A stretch of DNA of 64,000 nt from an uncultured Christensenella sp. GTDB taxonomy: Bacteria > Bacillota > Clostridia > Christensenellales > Borkfalkiaceae. The first letter of the stretch is position 1. Every line of letters starts with the position of its first letter. The DNA is taken from NCBI GenBank assembly GCA_910577375.1, contig CAJTLT010000005.1, positions 62,001 through 126,000 of the forward strand, read 5' to 3'. Position numbers and translations under genes: made by a program. Of the stretch, positions 1-8,007 are shown piece by piece. The notes under the pieces are model-generated. The model was not told the DNA's origin. It ran no database searches and worked only from the letters and a program-made list of their open reading frames with translations.

Positions 1-102
1 CGCGTTGGAAAATATCGGATAAATCAAAACAACTTACAACGCGCGTTAAAGCGCGTTAATTATACTCCGCGGTTTTGCGGGGAGACGCAAGGTTTTTTAT
101 GA
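1..102 (+). CDS. 3' end of an unidentified upstream gene (partial)
   Basis: Frame 1 is open from the window edge to a TGA at 100-102, giving 33 codons ending in ETQGFL. The TGA overlaps the smc start codon as ATGA, the usual arrangement for translationally coupled genes. In many Clostridia the gene before smc is rnc or an Elp3-like radical SAM gene, but the visible residues match neither recognisably. The frame could also be open by chance. Confidence 0.35.
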   Translation, partial: RVGKYRINQNNLQRALKRVNYTPRFCGETQGFL

Positions 103-3100
103 TTACTTTTAAACAGATACAATTAATCGGGTTTAAGTCTTTTGCGGACAAGACTACGGTAAGCCTCGGCGAGGGGGTTACGTGTATAGTCGGACCTAAC
201 GGATGCGGCAAATCGAACGTTGCCGACGCTATACGCTGGGTTTTGGGCGAGCAGTCGGCAAAGATGATGCGCGGTTCGCAGATGCTTGACGTTATTTTCA
301 GCGGAACGCAGTCGCGCAGACAGATGTCGATGTGCGAGGTTACGCTTACTTTCGACAATACGAACCGTATATTCGATATAGATTGCGACGAGGTTGAAAT
401 GACCCGCCGCCTTTACCGTGATGGCGAAAGTGAATATCTTTTGAACAAACAGCCTTCCCGTATGAAGGTGCTGACGGGGCTTTTACACGGCGCAGGCGCG
501 GCGAAAGAGGGCTATTCGATTATCGGTCAGGGACGTATCGAGCAGATTATGAACGCGAAGCCCGAGGACAGACGTTCGATTTTCGAAGAGGCGACGGGTA
601 TAGTTGTTTTCAAGGACAGAAAAGCCGACGCGGAAAGAAAACTAAACGGCGCGAGGGACAACCTTTTTGTACACGCACAGCGTATGCAGGAAGTTGAAAG
701 GCAGTTGAATCCCCTTAAAAAAGCCGCGGAGAACGCGATTAAATACCGCGAGCTTTACGCCGAACAGAAAAAGCACGAGACCAACCTTTACATATACCGC
801 CACGACGGAGCCGAGGGCGAAAAGGACAAAATCAAAGAGAAGAAAAAGAAAATCGACGAGCGCATAGAATTTTTGGCTGTGCGCATGGACGAGCTTCTGA
901 AAGAATATCACGATTGCCGCCAAGAGCTTGACGAGGCGGACGTTAAGTTGCAGGATTTGAACGACAGAATCCGCCGTTACGAGGTCGGGATAGAACATAA
1001 GAGCGGGGAATCGAAATTATACACGGAGCGCGCGAAATCGGTAAAGGTCAAACTTGCAGCCGCGCAGGAGGATATAGCGTTTTCCACAAAGCGTATAGAA
1101 GAGCTTGAACTCGAAATACGCAGAACGCAGGCTTTAAAGGGAAAGAACGAAGAGAGAATTACAAGAATGAACGCGCAGTCCGAGGCGTTGCAAAAGACCG
1201 CGGACGAGCTTTCGAAAAAGATTTCCGATTACGAGTACCAGACGGGCGAACACAGAAAGAAGGTTATGGACACGTTCAAAGACCTTTCTGAAATGCGCAA
1301 GAATATGGGTTCGCTCGAAGCGCAGAAGCAATTGCTTGACGAGCGTCTGGGCGAAATAGAAGCGGAAATGACGAAAATCCGCGAAAGACGGGACAGGGCG
1401 CGTGCGTCTTATGAAAAAAGCATAGAAAGGGGCAATTCGCTTGCCAACTTTTTGGGCAACGAGGACGCGCTTTTATCCGAGGCGGAACAAAGCCTCAGCC
1501 AGAGCGAGGATAAATTACAGCTTTTGATAAAACAGGAATACGATACGAGGGCGCAGATAGGAAGTCTTAACGAAAGTTTGCAGACGTACCGCGGATTGCG
1601 CGACCGTTTCGACGGATATATCTATTCCGTGAAAAGGCTTTTGAGCGACGCGAAATCGAACGCGAAGCTTTCAGAAAAGATAAAGGGACTTATCGCCGAT
1701 GTGGTCAGCTGTGAAAGGGATTACGAAGTTGCAATCGAAACGGCTTTCGGCGGAGCGATGCAGAACGTTATAACGGGCACGCGCGACGACGCGAGGGAGC
1801 TTATAGAATATCTGAAAGCAAACCGCGCGGGTCAGGTGACGTTTTTGCCGATAGACGCACTTAAACCCAGATATGAAAACGATATGATTAAAGCCGCCGT
1901 GCGGGATAAAGGCGCGGTGGGCTATGCGATAAACCTTGTAAAATACGATAAGCAGTTTGAAAACGTTATACATAACCTTTTGGGAAACACGCTTATTGTC
2001 GATAATATACAAAACGCAACACAGATAGCGAGAAGGTATCCCCGCGCTTTCAAGATTGTTACGCTTGACGGCGATTTGATTGCGACGAGCGGTTCGATGA
2101 CGGGCGGTTCGAGAAAAGACGCCGCCGGAAACCTTTTGGCGAACGAAAGGCGAATTAAAGAGCTTGAAGAGAGCGTTGCGACAAAGAAAGAATTTTTGCT
2201 CCGCGCCGAAAGCAAAAAAGCCGAGCTTGGAAAAATCAAGGCGGAGGCGGCGGGGCAGCTTTCCGAACTGCGTACGAGATTGCAGAACGCAAGGCTGGAG
2301 CTTGCTTCCGTTACGGAAAAACAGTCCGCGCTGATGAACAGCGTTACGGACGCGGAAAGCGAATATGCGGCTTACAACCAGTCGCTTGCCGCTTTGAAAC
2401 AGAGGCTTGCGGGGCTTGACAGCGAATATTCGGGCGTAACCCAAGGCGCAAACAGTTTGACGCAACAGTCCGACCAGGCTTCTAACGCGATGGACGATAT
2501 GAGCGCGGAATATGACAAGCTCCGCGAAGAGCGCGCGCAAAAGCAGGAAAGTCTGAACAGCCTGCGCGTTGAGATAGCTTCGCTTAATTCCGCGTTGCAG
2601 TCTGCAAACGAAAACGTTGCGCGTTTTGAAAGAGAGAAAGACGAGCATTATAAAAAGATAGAGAGAATCAACGCGAGCATACCTGCCATTCAGCAGGAAA
2701 TAGAGGCGTTGAACGCGCAAGCGGAAAAGACGGCTCTTACCGAAGAGGAGCAGAAGGTAGTCAACGATTTGCGCAGACAGATTTCCGAAGTTACGCAATC
2801 CAAAAACACGCTGAACGAGCGTATCAAGCAGACCGACGTGGAAAGACTTGACAGCATTACGGAGCGCGAGGATTTGGTAACGAAGTCGCACAACCTCGAT
2901 ATGTCTTTGACGAAGATTGACAGCGATTTGGAGTATTTGCGCCAGCGCATAGAGGAAGAATACGGGCTCGATTATGCGGGCTGCCTTGAATTCAAGGAAG
3001 AGGATTACGATATTTCGACAGCTAACGCGCAGATTGCGAACTGCAAACGTCAGCTTACAATGCTGGGCGCGATTAACCACAACGCCGTTGAGGAATATGA

Positions 3101-3698
3101 CGAGCTTTCCGTACATTATGAAAAGATGGTTTCCGACCGCGACGATATGGAAAAGGCTATTTCCGATTTGACGACGGCGCTTGACGACATACGCGCGGAA
3201 ATGCTCAAGATTTTCGACGAGGGCTTTAACACAATCAACGAAAACTTCAAGCGCACTTTCAAGGAGCTTTTCGGAGGCGGCAAGGCGGAGTTGCAGCTCG
3301 ATTACACCGATTGCGACGACCCTTTGAACGCAGGCGTGGAAATTATCGCCTGCCCGCCCGGTAAAAAGCTTTCTAAAATTTCGTTGCTGTCGGGCGGCGA
3401 GCGCGCGTTGACGGCGATTGCGATTTTGTTCGCCATTATCGGTATGCGCCCCATGCCGTTCTGCGTGCTTGACGAAATCGAGGCGGCGCTTGACGAAGCG
3501 AACGTTGCGCGCTATGCGAAGTATCTTAAAAAGTTTGCTTCCGACACGCAGTTTATAGTTATTACCCACCGTAAGCCCACTATGGAGAGCGCGGATATTC
3601 TGTTCGGCGTAACTATGGAAGAAAAGGGCGTTTCGAAGGTTGTTTCAGTTAAGCTTTCCGAGGTTGCGGAAAAGCTTGGCGGCGACAGTATTATGTAA
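99..3698 (+). CDS. smc: Chromosome segregation/condensation protein SMC
   Basis: Structural maintenance of chromosomes ATPase, which with ScpA and ScpB forms the bacterial condensin that organises and separates origins. The 1199-residue product has the full SMC plan. The N-terminal head has Walker A GPNGCGKS at residues 32-39. Two long charged coiled-coil arms flank a hinge around residues 520-660, with the Gly-rich AFGGAMQNVI region. The C-terminal head has signature LSGGERAL and Walker B CVLDEIEAALDE. I chose ATG 99 over an in-frame TTG at 75 because it follows AAGG by six bases, overlaps the upstream stop as ATGA and gives the family's normal N-terminus. ftsY follows after 15 bases, the order common in Firmicutes. 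The length is normal and no defect is seen. Confidence 0.97.
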   Translation: MITFKQIQLIGFKSFADKTTVSLGEGVTCIVGPNGCGKSNVADAIRWVLGEQSAKMMRGSQMLDVIFSGTQSRRQMSMCEVTLTFDNTNRIFDIDCDEVEMTRRLYRDGESEYLLNKQPSRMKVLTGLLHGAGAAKEGYSIIGQGRIEQIMNAKPEDRRSIFEEATGIVVFKDRKADAERKLNGARDNLFVHAQRMQEVERQLNPLKKAAENAIKYRELYAEQKKHETNLYIYRHDGAEGEKDKIKEKKKKIDERIEFLAVRMDELLKEYHDCRQELDEADVKLQDLNDRIRRYEVGIEHKSGESKLYTERAKSVKVKLAAAQEDIAFSTKRIEELELEIRRTQALKGKNEERITRMNAQSEALQKTADELSKKISDYEYQTGEHRKKVMDTFKDLSEMRKNMGSLEAQKQLLDERLGEIEAEMTKIRERRDRARASYEKSIERGNSLANFLGNEDALLSEAEQSLSQSEDKLQLLIKQEYDTRAQIGSLNESLQTYRGLRDRFDGYIYSVKRLLSDAKSNAKLSEKIKGLIADVVSCERDYEVAIETAFGGAMQNVITGTRDDARELIEYLKANRAGQVTFLPIDALKPRYENDMIKAAVRDKGAVGYAINLVKYDKQFENVIHNLLGNTLIVDNIQNATQIARRYPRAFKIVTLDGDLIATSGSMTGGSRKDAAGNLLANERRIKELEESVATKKEFLLRAESKKAELGKIKAEAAGQLSELRTRLQNARLELASVTEKQSALMNSVTDAESEYAAYNQSLAALKQRLAGLDSEYSGVTQGANSLTQQSDQASNAMDDMSAEYDKLREERAQKQESLNSLRVEIASLNSALQSANENVARFEREKDEHYKKIERINASIPAIQQEIEALNAQAEKTALTEEEQKVVNDLRRQISEVTQSKNTLNERIKQTDVERLDSITEREDLVTKSHNLDMSLTKIDSDLEYLRQRIEEEYGLDYAGCLEFKEEDYDISTANAQIANCKRQLTMLGAINHNAVEEYDELSVHYEKMVSDRDDMEKAISDLTTALDDIRAEMLKIFDEGFNTINENFKRTFKELFGGGKAELQLDYTDCDDPLNAGVEIIACPPGKKLSKISLLSGGERALTAIAILFAIIGMRPMPFCVLDEIEAALDEANVARYAKYLKKFASDTQFIVITHRKPTMESADILFGVTMEEKGVSKVVSVKLSEVAEKLGGDSIM

Positions 3699-3713
3699 AT
3701 TCAAGGATAATTT

Positions 3714-4610
3714 ATGGGATTGTTTTCAAAGCTTAAAAACGCACTGAAAAAGACGAGGGAGGGGCTTTCTTCCGCGCTTTCGGGGTTGTTTTCGAAAAAT
3801 AAAATAGGCGACGAGTTTTACGACGGGCTTGAAGAAATTTTAATCGGGGCGGATATATCCGTTACTACCGCGGAGGACGTTGTTGAAGAAATACGCGCCG
3901 AAGCGAAACACGATAAAATCAAAGACAAGGAATTTGTGACCGACCTTTTGAAGGACGTGTTGGAGGAAAAGCTTACCGAGGCGGATATTCCCGAAATAAA
4001 GTATCCGGCGGTTATAATGCTTGTTGGCGTGAACGGCGTGGGAAAGACCACAACGGTAGGCAAGCTTGCGAATTACTTTTTGTCTCAGGGAAAAACCGTT
4101 ACGGTAGCGGCGGCGGATACGTTCCGCGCGGCGGCCGCGGACCAGCTTACCGTTTGGGCAGAGCGTGCGAAAGTGCGCATAGTGAAACACGAGGAGGGGA
4201 GCGACCCTTCGGCCGTGGTATTTGACGCGCTTACTTCCGCTAAGGCTAAGGGAACGGACGTTGTTATTATAGATACGGCGGGCAGGCTTCACGTTAAGGC
4301 GCACCTTATGGAAGAGCTTAAAAAGATGTCTCGCGTGGTAACAAGGGAATATCCCGCCGCCAATTTTTATAAATTGTTGATTTTAGACGCGACCACGGGC
4401 AACAACGCGATAAGCCAGGCGGCTATTTTTAACGATGCCGTGGAGCTTGACGGAATAGTTCTGACAAAGCTGGACAGCTCTGCCAAAGGCGGATTTGTTA
4501 TATCGCTTTGCAGTGAATTGCAGATACCCGTAATCTTTTCTGGAGTGGGCGAAAAAATCGAAGATTTGGAGCTTTTCGACCCCGAGGAATTTATAGACGC
4601 GATTTTATAA
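3714..4610 (+). CDS. ftsY: Signal recognition particle receptor FtsY
   Basis: SRP receptor GTPase that docks ribosome-SRP complexes at the membrane and hands nascent membrane proteins to SecYEG. The 298-residue protein has a short helical N domain (1-90) followed by the SRP-type GTPase domain. Its motifs are G1 GVNGVGKTT, the DTFRAAAADQL insertion motif, G3 DTAGRL and G4 TKLD with closing SSAKGG. It lacks the long acidic A domain of enterobacterial FtsY, as is normal in Firmicutes. The start ATG is preceded by AAGGA. It lies 15 bases after smc, with a strong terminator 55 bases downstream, so smc-ftsY end one operon. Confidence 0.97.
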   Translation: MGLFSKLKNALKKTREGLSSALSGLFSKNKIGDEFYDGLEEILIGADISVTTAEDVVEEIRAEAKHDKIKDKEFVTDLLKDVLEEKLTEADIPEIKYPAVIMLVGVNGVGKTTTVGKLANYFLSQGKTVTVAAADTFRAAAADQLTVWAERAKVRIVKHEEGSDPSAVVFDALTSAKAKGTDVVIIDTAGRLHVKAHLMEELKKMSRVVTREYPAANFYKLLILDATTGNNAISQAAIFNDAVELDGIVLTKLDSSAKGGFVISLCSELQIPVIFSGVGEKIEDLELFDPEEFIDAIL

Positions 4611-4665
4611 AACGCGTTATTTAAAGCATATATGCGGGGCAATTTTAAATTAAACGATAAAAGAA

Positions 4666-4697
4666 CGCGGAACGAATAATCGTTCCGCGCCTTTTTT
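4666..4697 (+). terminator. Rho-independent terminator after ftsY
   Basis: A 10-bp stem (4666-4675 with 4680-4689, loop ATAA) is followed by CC and six T on the plus strand. It lies between ftsY and the convergent rubrerythrin group. The minus-strand side has only a weak T tract, so it serves ftsY best and may work less well for the opposite direction. Confidence 0.85.
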
Positions 4698-4812
4698 ACA
4701 GGTCGTCCGCGTCCTGAACGGGCTGACCGCCGTCTACGGGAGAGCCTGTATAGCTGCCGTTAGGGTCAAAGCTGTCTTTAAACTTACTTATCGGCTTTCG
4801 TGTTTTTGCCAC
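4696..4812 (-). CDS. Tiny acidic-tailed protein (38 aa), clostridial small-protein type
   Basis: A 38-residue frame starting at GTG 4812 and ending at TAA 4696, third in the rubrerythrin group. Its C-terminal half has SYTGSPVDGG followed by PVQDADDL. From memory, short Clostridia proteins often carry this kind of 'SYTG...P.QDADDL' tail, which is why I call it a gene rather than noise. The start is uncertain. GTG is the only plausible initiator, with a purine-rich stretch just before it. It overlaps the preceding small gene by 29 bases in another frame, which is unusually long. The function is unknown. Confidence 0.6.
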   Translation of the reverse strand: MAKTRKPISKFKDSFDPNGSYTGSPVDGGQPVQDADDL

Positions 4813-4909
4813 AACCCTTACCGCCGCAGTTCTTTACGTTTTTGCTTTCGCTTTTGTTGGAACAGTTCTTTACAGAATTGGTCTGTTTGTTTTCGTTGGT
4901 CTTTCTCAT
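4784..4909 (-). CDS. Small Lys/Asn-rich cysteine protein (41 aa)
   Basis: A 41-residue, strongly basic protein rich in Lys and Asn, with three cysteines at 16, 28 and 33 in the context NCGGKGCGKN. The start ATG (4909) overlaps the rubrerythrin stop as ATGA and has an excellent ribosome site (AAGGAGA) ending three bases upstream, inside the end of rubrerythrin. That placement argues for real, coupled translation. The cysteines and the partner gene suggest a metal or redox role, but that is inference. It is unlike any family I can name with confidence. Confidence 0.7.
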   Translation of the reverse strand: MRKTNENKQTNSVKNCSNKSESKNVKNCGGKGCGKNTKADK

Positions 4910-5502
4910 ATTTTCTCCTTTTCAAACGGGACGTGCAACTCGACGTAGCCTTGGCTTGACTGACAAAGCGGGCATACGCTCCACGCCTTTGTTGAAGTAT
5001 GCATATATCCGCACTCGCTGCAAACATAGAGGATGGGGGCTTCGTTGCTGAACAAAACGCCTTTTGTGAACGCTTCGTGCAGGTATTTGAATATCATTTC
5101 GTGCCTTACTTCCACCTGTGCGACGAGTTTGAAAAGGTTGGCAATATCTTTAAAACCTTCTTCTTCGGCATCCTTCTGAAAAGCGGGATAGATTATTTCG
5201 TGTTCGTGTCTTTCGTCGTCTGCGGCAAGCTTTAAGTTTTCGCCGAGGTCTCCGCTGTGAAAGGGATAACCCGCGTCGAGAACGATATTATCGAGGTATT
5301 CGCCGCGCTTGGAAAGCTCTTCGAAAAATCTTCTTGCGTGTTCCGTTTCGTTGTGGGCAAGAGCTTTGATGGTTTCGGCTAAGGTGTAGTAACCCTGCGC
5401 CTTTGCCTGTTTTGCGATGAGCTGGTATCTCATACCCGCCTGACTTTCGCCGGCAAAGCTTCTTGCAAGATTGTGATAAGTTTTGGTTTTGTCAAATTGC
5501 AT
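4906..5502 (-). CDS. Rubrerythrin
   Basis: Non-haem diiron peroxidase that detoxifies hydrogen peroxide in anaerobes, receiving electrons through its own rubredoxin domain. In the 198-residue protein the N-terminal ferritin-like four-helix domain carries the diiron ligands in GESQAGMRY, NETEHARRFFEEL, ERHEHE and EVRHE. The C-terminal rubredoxin-like domain has CSECGY and CPLC, about twelve residues apart. ATG 5502 follows GGAGG at normal spacing. Two tiny genes follow, the first overlapping the stop by ATGA. The group is divergent from the cytidylate-kinase-like gene. The cytoplasmic oxidative-stress role is known for the family. Confidence 0.95.
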   Translation of the reverse strand: MQFDKTKTYHNLARSFAGESQAGMRYQLIAKQAKAQGYYTLAETIKALAHNETEHARRFFEELSKRGEYLDNIVLDAGYPFHSGDLGENLKLAADDERHEHEIIYPAFQKDAEEEGFKDIANLFKLVAQVEVRHEMIFKYLHEAFTKGVLFSNEAPILYVCSECGYMHTSTKAWSVCPLCQSSQGYVELHVPFEKEKI

Positions 5503-5585
5503 AACTTTCCTCCGTCTGATAGTATTTTGTGCGGAGGGCGGGCGATTATTCCGCTGTTTTTATGCCATATTTTGTTATTTGAATA

Positions 5586-5614
5586 TTGACAGCGGCGTAA
5601 ACTTAATGTAAAAT
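5586..5614 (+). promoter_or_regulatory. Sigma-A promoter for the cytidylate-kinase-like gene
   Basis: TTGACA at 5586-5591, a 17-base spacer, then TAAAAT at 5609-5614. AAAGGAG at 5622-5628 and ATG 5636 follow in good order. Confidence 0.8.
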
Positions 5615-5635
5615 TTGTTTCAAAGGAGCTATGAT

Positions 5636-6229
5636 ATGGCAGGGATAATAGTTATTTCAAGGCAGTTTGGCAGCGCGGGCAGAACCATAGGAAAGGAGAC
5701 CGCGAAAAGGCTAGGCATACCTTGTTATGATAGAGAGATTATAGAACAGGTGGCGGAAAACAGCGGTTTTGCGAAAGAATATATTGAAAACCAAGGCGAA
5801 TACGCTTCGCATAAAACGTGGCTGGGCAGAGCGCTTGAAAGCGCTAACCGTTTCGACGGAATGAGCAATCAGGATAAAATTTGGGTGGAACAGCGCAAAA
5901 TCATTTTGGGATTTGCGAGCAGTCCTTGCGTTATAGTGGGCAGATGCGCGGATTATATTCTTGACGGTATGGACGGCGTTTTGAAAGTGTTTATACATGC
6001 GGACGATAAATTCCGTGCGGAGCGCATTGTTCGGGAATACGGCGAACAGACGGATAAACCTGAAAAGCGTTTAAAAGACAAGGATAAACGCAGGGCGGCG
6101 TATTATAAAAAATACACCGAAACCGAGTGGGGCGTTGCTGCGAATTATCATATCGCGCTGGACAGCGGGAAGCTCGGGATTGAAAAATGCGTGGATATTC
6201 TGACGGATATTTACAAATCGGGGTTGTGA
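5636..6229 (+). CDS. Cytidylate-kinase-like P-loop protein
   Basis: A 197-residue protein of the 'cytidylate kinase-like' group common in Clostridia. The P-loop region is SRQFGSAGRTIGKETAKRLG at residues 8-27, followed by YDREII, as in CMP kinases, and later GRCADYIL and an Arg-rich lid region (RLKDKDKRRAAYY). The true substrate of this branch is not established, so it may not phosphorylate CMP. ATG 5636 was chosen because AAAGGAG ends seven bases before it; an out-of-frame ATG lies at 5631 and an in-frame TTG further up. It is a single gene between its own promoter and terminator. Confidence 0.85.
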   Translation: MAGIIVISRQFGSAGRTIGKETAKRLGIPCYDREIIEQVAENSGFAKEYIENQGEYASHKTWLGRALESANRFDGMSNQDKIWVEQRKIILGFASSPCVIVGRCADYILDGMDGVLKVFIHADDKFRAERIVREYGEQTDKPEKRLKDKDKRRAAYYKKYTETEWGVAANYHIALDSGKLGIEKCVDILTDIYKSGL

Positions 6230-6239
6230 AAAGAAATAT

Positions 6240-6273
6240 AAAAAACGGACGCGGTATACCGCGTCCGTTTTTT
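6240..6273 (+). terminator. Terminator after the cytidylate-kinase-like gene
   Basis: A perfect 24-base palindrome at 6245-6268 flanked by A5 and T6. It is symmetrical and could also stop transcription coming from the other side. Confidence 0.9.
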
Positions 6274-6384
6274 AGGTTAATTGTCTGGAATTTTAAGCGG
6301 AATATGTTGGCGGAAATGCGCAAAATTAAATAAAACAGGCAGATAGAAACATTCACGGAGTGCTGAAAAATTTTTATATTTTCA

Positions 6385-6413
6385 TTGCTTTTATTATTAT
6401 AATGTGGTATAAT
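6385..6413 (+). promoter_or_regulatory. Promoter of the surface-glycan locus
   Basis: TTGCTT at 6385-6390, a 17-base spacer, then TATAAT at 6408-6413, 45 bases before the first gene of the locus. A second TATAAT-like string lies inside the spacer. No other convincing promoter was seen inside the locus, where nearly all genes touch or overlap. Confidence 0.65.
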
Positions 6414-6457
6414 AAATCCGTTTTAGAAACAGAAGGAAAATTTACGGAGATTGAACG

Positions 6458-7132
6458 TTGTATAAGCATTTTTTTAAGCGGTTAATTGATTTGACACTCT
6501 CGTTTTTTGGAATTATATTTTTGGCGTTTCCCATGCTTATAATAGCTATAGCGATAAAGTGCGACAGTAAAGGCCCGGTATTTTTTAAGCAGAACCGTAT
6601 CGGAAAGAAAAAGAAAATTTTTAGAATTTTGAAATTCCGTACGATGCGTATCGATACTCCGCACGACGCTCCTACGCATGAATTGAGCGACCCGAAAAAA
6701 TGGATAACGAAGGTCGGCGGATTTTTGCGTAAAACCTCTTTGGACGAGCTACCGCAGATTTTTAATATTTTTGCAGGGCAGATGGCGATTATAGGTCCCC
6801 GTCCGGCGCTTTGGAATCAGGACGACTTGATTGAGGAAAGAGATAAATACGGAGCCAACGATATTAAACCCGGTCTTACCGGCTGGGCGCAGATTAACGG
6901 CAGGGACGAGCTTGAAATTCCCGTAAAGGCTGCTTTGGACGGCGAATATGTAAAACGAATGGGATTTTTCTTTGATATCCGTTGTTTTTTCGGTACGTTT
7001 TTTTGTGTGCTTAGGCGCGACGGCGTAGTGGAAGGCGGAACCGGAGAAATACATAAGCAAGAAGAAATCAATAAAGAAATTGAAAAAGAAGAGATTGTTT
7101 CAGAGAAAGAAGAGGAGGAAATTGTCGATTGA
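6458..7132 (+). CDS. Priming phosphoglycosyl transferase (PglC/WbaP catalytic-domain type)
   Basis: Starts surface-glycan assembly by moving a sugar-1-phosphate from a UDP-sugar to undecaprenyl phosphate at the inner membrane face. One hydrophobic N-terminal segment (about residues 8-32) is followed by the family motifs KFRTMR, TSLDELPQIFN, GPRPAL and PGLTGWAQINGRDEL. It is the short, single-membrane-segment form like PglC, not the five-helix WbaP form. The start is TTG 6458 behind a CGGAGA site. Odd point: the last 30 residues are a highly charged Glu/Lys tail beyond the usual end of the family. It is the first gene of the locus and its stop overlaps the next start. Confidence 0.93.
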   Translation: MYKHFFKRLIDLTLSFFGIIFLAFPMLIIAIAIKCDSKGPVFFKQNRIGKKKKIFRILKFRTMRIDTPHDAPTHELSDPKKWITKVGGFLRKTSLDELPQIFNIFAGQMAIIGPRPALWNQDDLIEERDKYGANDIKPGLTGWAQINGRDELEIPVKAALDGEYVKRMGFFFDIRCFFGTFFCVLRRDGVVEGGTGEIHKQEEINKEIEKEEIVSEKEEEEIVD

Positions 7133-8007
7133 AAAAAGTTCTTATAACAGGGGCAAACAGTTATATCGGCACTTCCGTTGAAAAATATATTACAGAACAT
7201 TATCCCGAAGAATGTAGTTTCGATACCGTGGATTTGCATGACGCGTCATGGAAGGATAAAGATTTTTCGGGTTATGACGTTGTTTTTCACGTAGCGGGAA
7301 TCGCTCATTCCGACGTCGGCAAAATAAGTGAAGAAAGGGCAAAGTTATATTATTCGGTCAACACTGATTTAGCTTTTGAAACGGCAAAAAAAGCAAAGTC
7401 GGACGGCGTGAAGCAATTTGTTTTTATGAGTTCTGCCAGCGTTTACGGAAACAGCGGAAAAATCGGCAAAAGAAAAATGATTTCAACCGATACTTCGTTA
7501 ATGCCCGTTAATGCTTATGGGAACAGTAAAGTGCAGGCGGAAAAAAGAATTGTTCCTCTTTCGGATAATGATTTTAAAGTTTGTGTATTGCGTCCGCCGA
7601 TGATTTACGGAAAAGGCTGCAAGGGCAATTACTTGACTCTCCGTAAGTTTGCGTTGAAATTAAAATTTTTCCCTTTTGTAAAAAACGAACGCTCGATGCT
7701 GTATGTCGGGAATTTATGTGAATTTGTCCGTTTAATGATTGTTAACGGGGAGTCGGGGATTTTTCTTCCGCAGAACGCCGAATATACAAACACTTCGGAA
7801 ATGGTAAAAATGATAGCTGCAGCTAACGGGAGAAAAGTGCGTTTGGTATACGGCTTTGGTTGGGCGATTAAATTTTTAGGCTTGTTTACAGGATTGGTGA
7901 ACAAAGCGTTTGGTAATTTGACATATAGCAAAGACGTTAGCGAATACGGCAACGATTATCAAAAGTATTCGTTGTTAACTTCGATAGAGGAAACGGAAAG
8001 TGAATAG
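7129..8007 (+). CDS. NAD-dependent epimerase/dehydratase (SDR)
   Basis: Extended short-chain dehydrogenase that likely makes or epimerises the UDP-sugar used by the priming enzyme. The 292-residue protein has the N-terminal nucleotide-binding motif TGANSYIGTS, catalytic SSASVYG and the YxxxK pair in YGNSK. The C-terminus fits the UDP-glucose/GalNAc 4-epimerase-like group often found beside PglC-type transferases. The exact sugar cannot be read from sequence. The start is TTG 7129, overlapping the previous stop (TTGA), with AGGAGG nine bases upstream. Confidence 0.88.
   Translation: MKKVLITGANSYIGTSVEKYITEHYPEECSFDTVDLHDASWKDKDFSGYDVVFHVAGIAHSDVGKISEERAKLYYSVNTDLAFETAKKAKSDGVKQFVFMSSASVYGNSGKIGKRKMISTDTSLMPVNAYGNSKVQAEKRIVPLSDNDFKVCVLRPPMIYGKGCKGNYLTLRKFALKLKFFPFVKNERSMLYVGNLCEFVRLMIVNGESGIFLPQNAEYTNTSEMVKMIAAANGRKVRLVYGFGWAIKFLGLFTGLVNKAFGNLTYSKDVSEYGNDYQKYSLLTSIEETESE

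Noticed and set aside
1671..3569. A 632-codon open frame on the minus strand within smc
   Set aside because: It is antisense to a textbook SMC, has an Arg/Val/Phe-rich composition typical of reversed codon bias, and shows no domain.
4818..5027. A 69-codon minus-strand frame overlapping the end of rubrerythrin
   Set aside because: It runs out of frame through the rubredoxin domain and gives only a basic low-complexity sequence; the two small frames at 4784-4909 and 4696-4812 fit much better.
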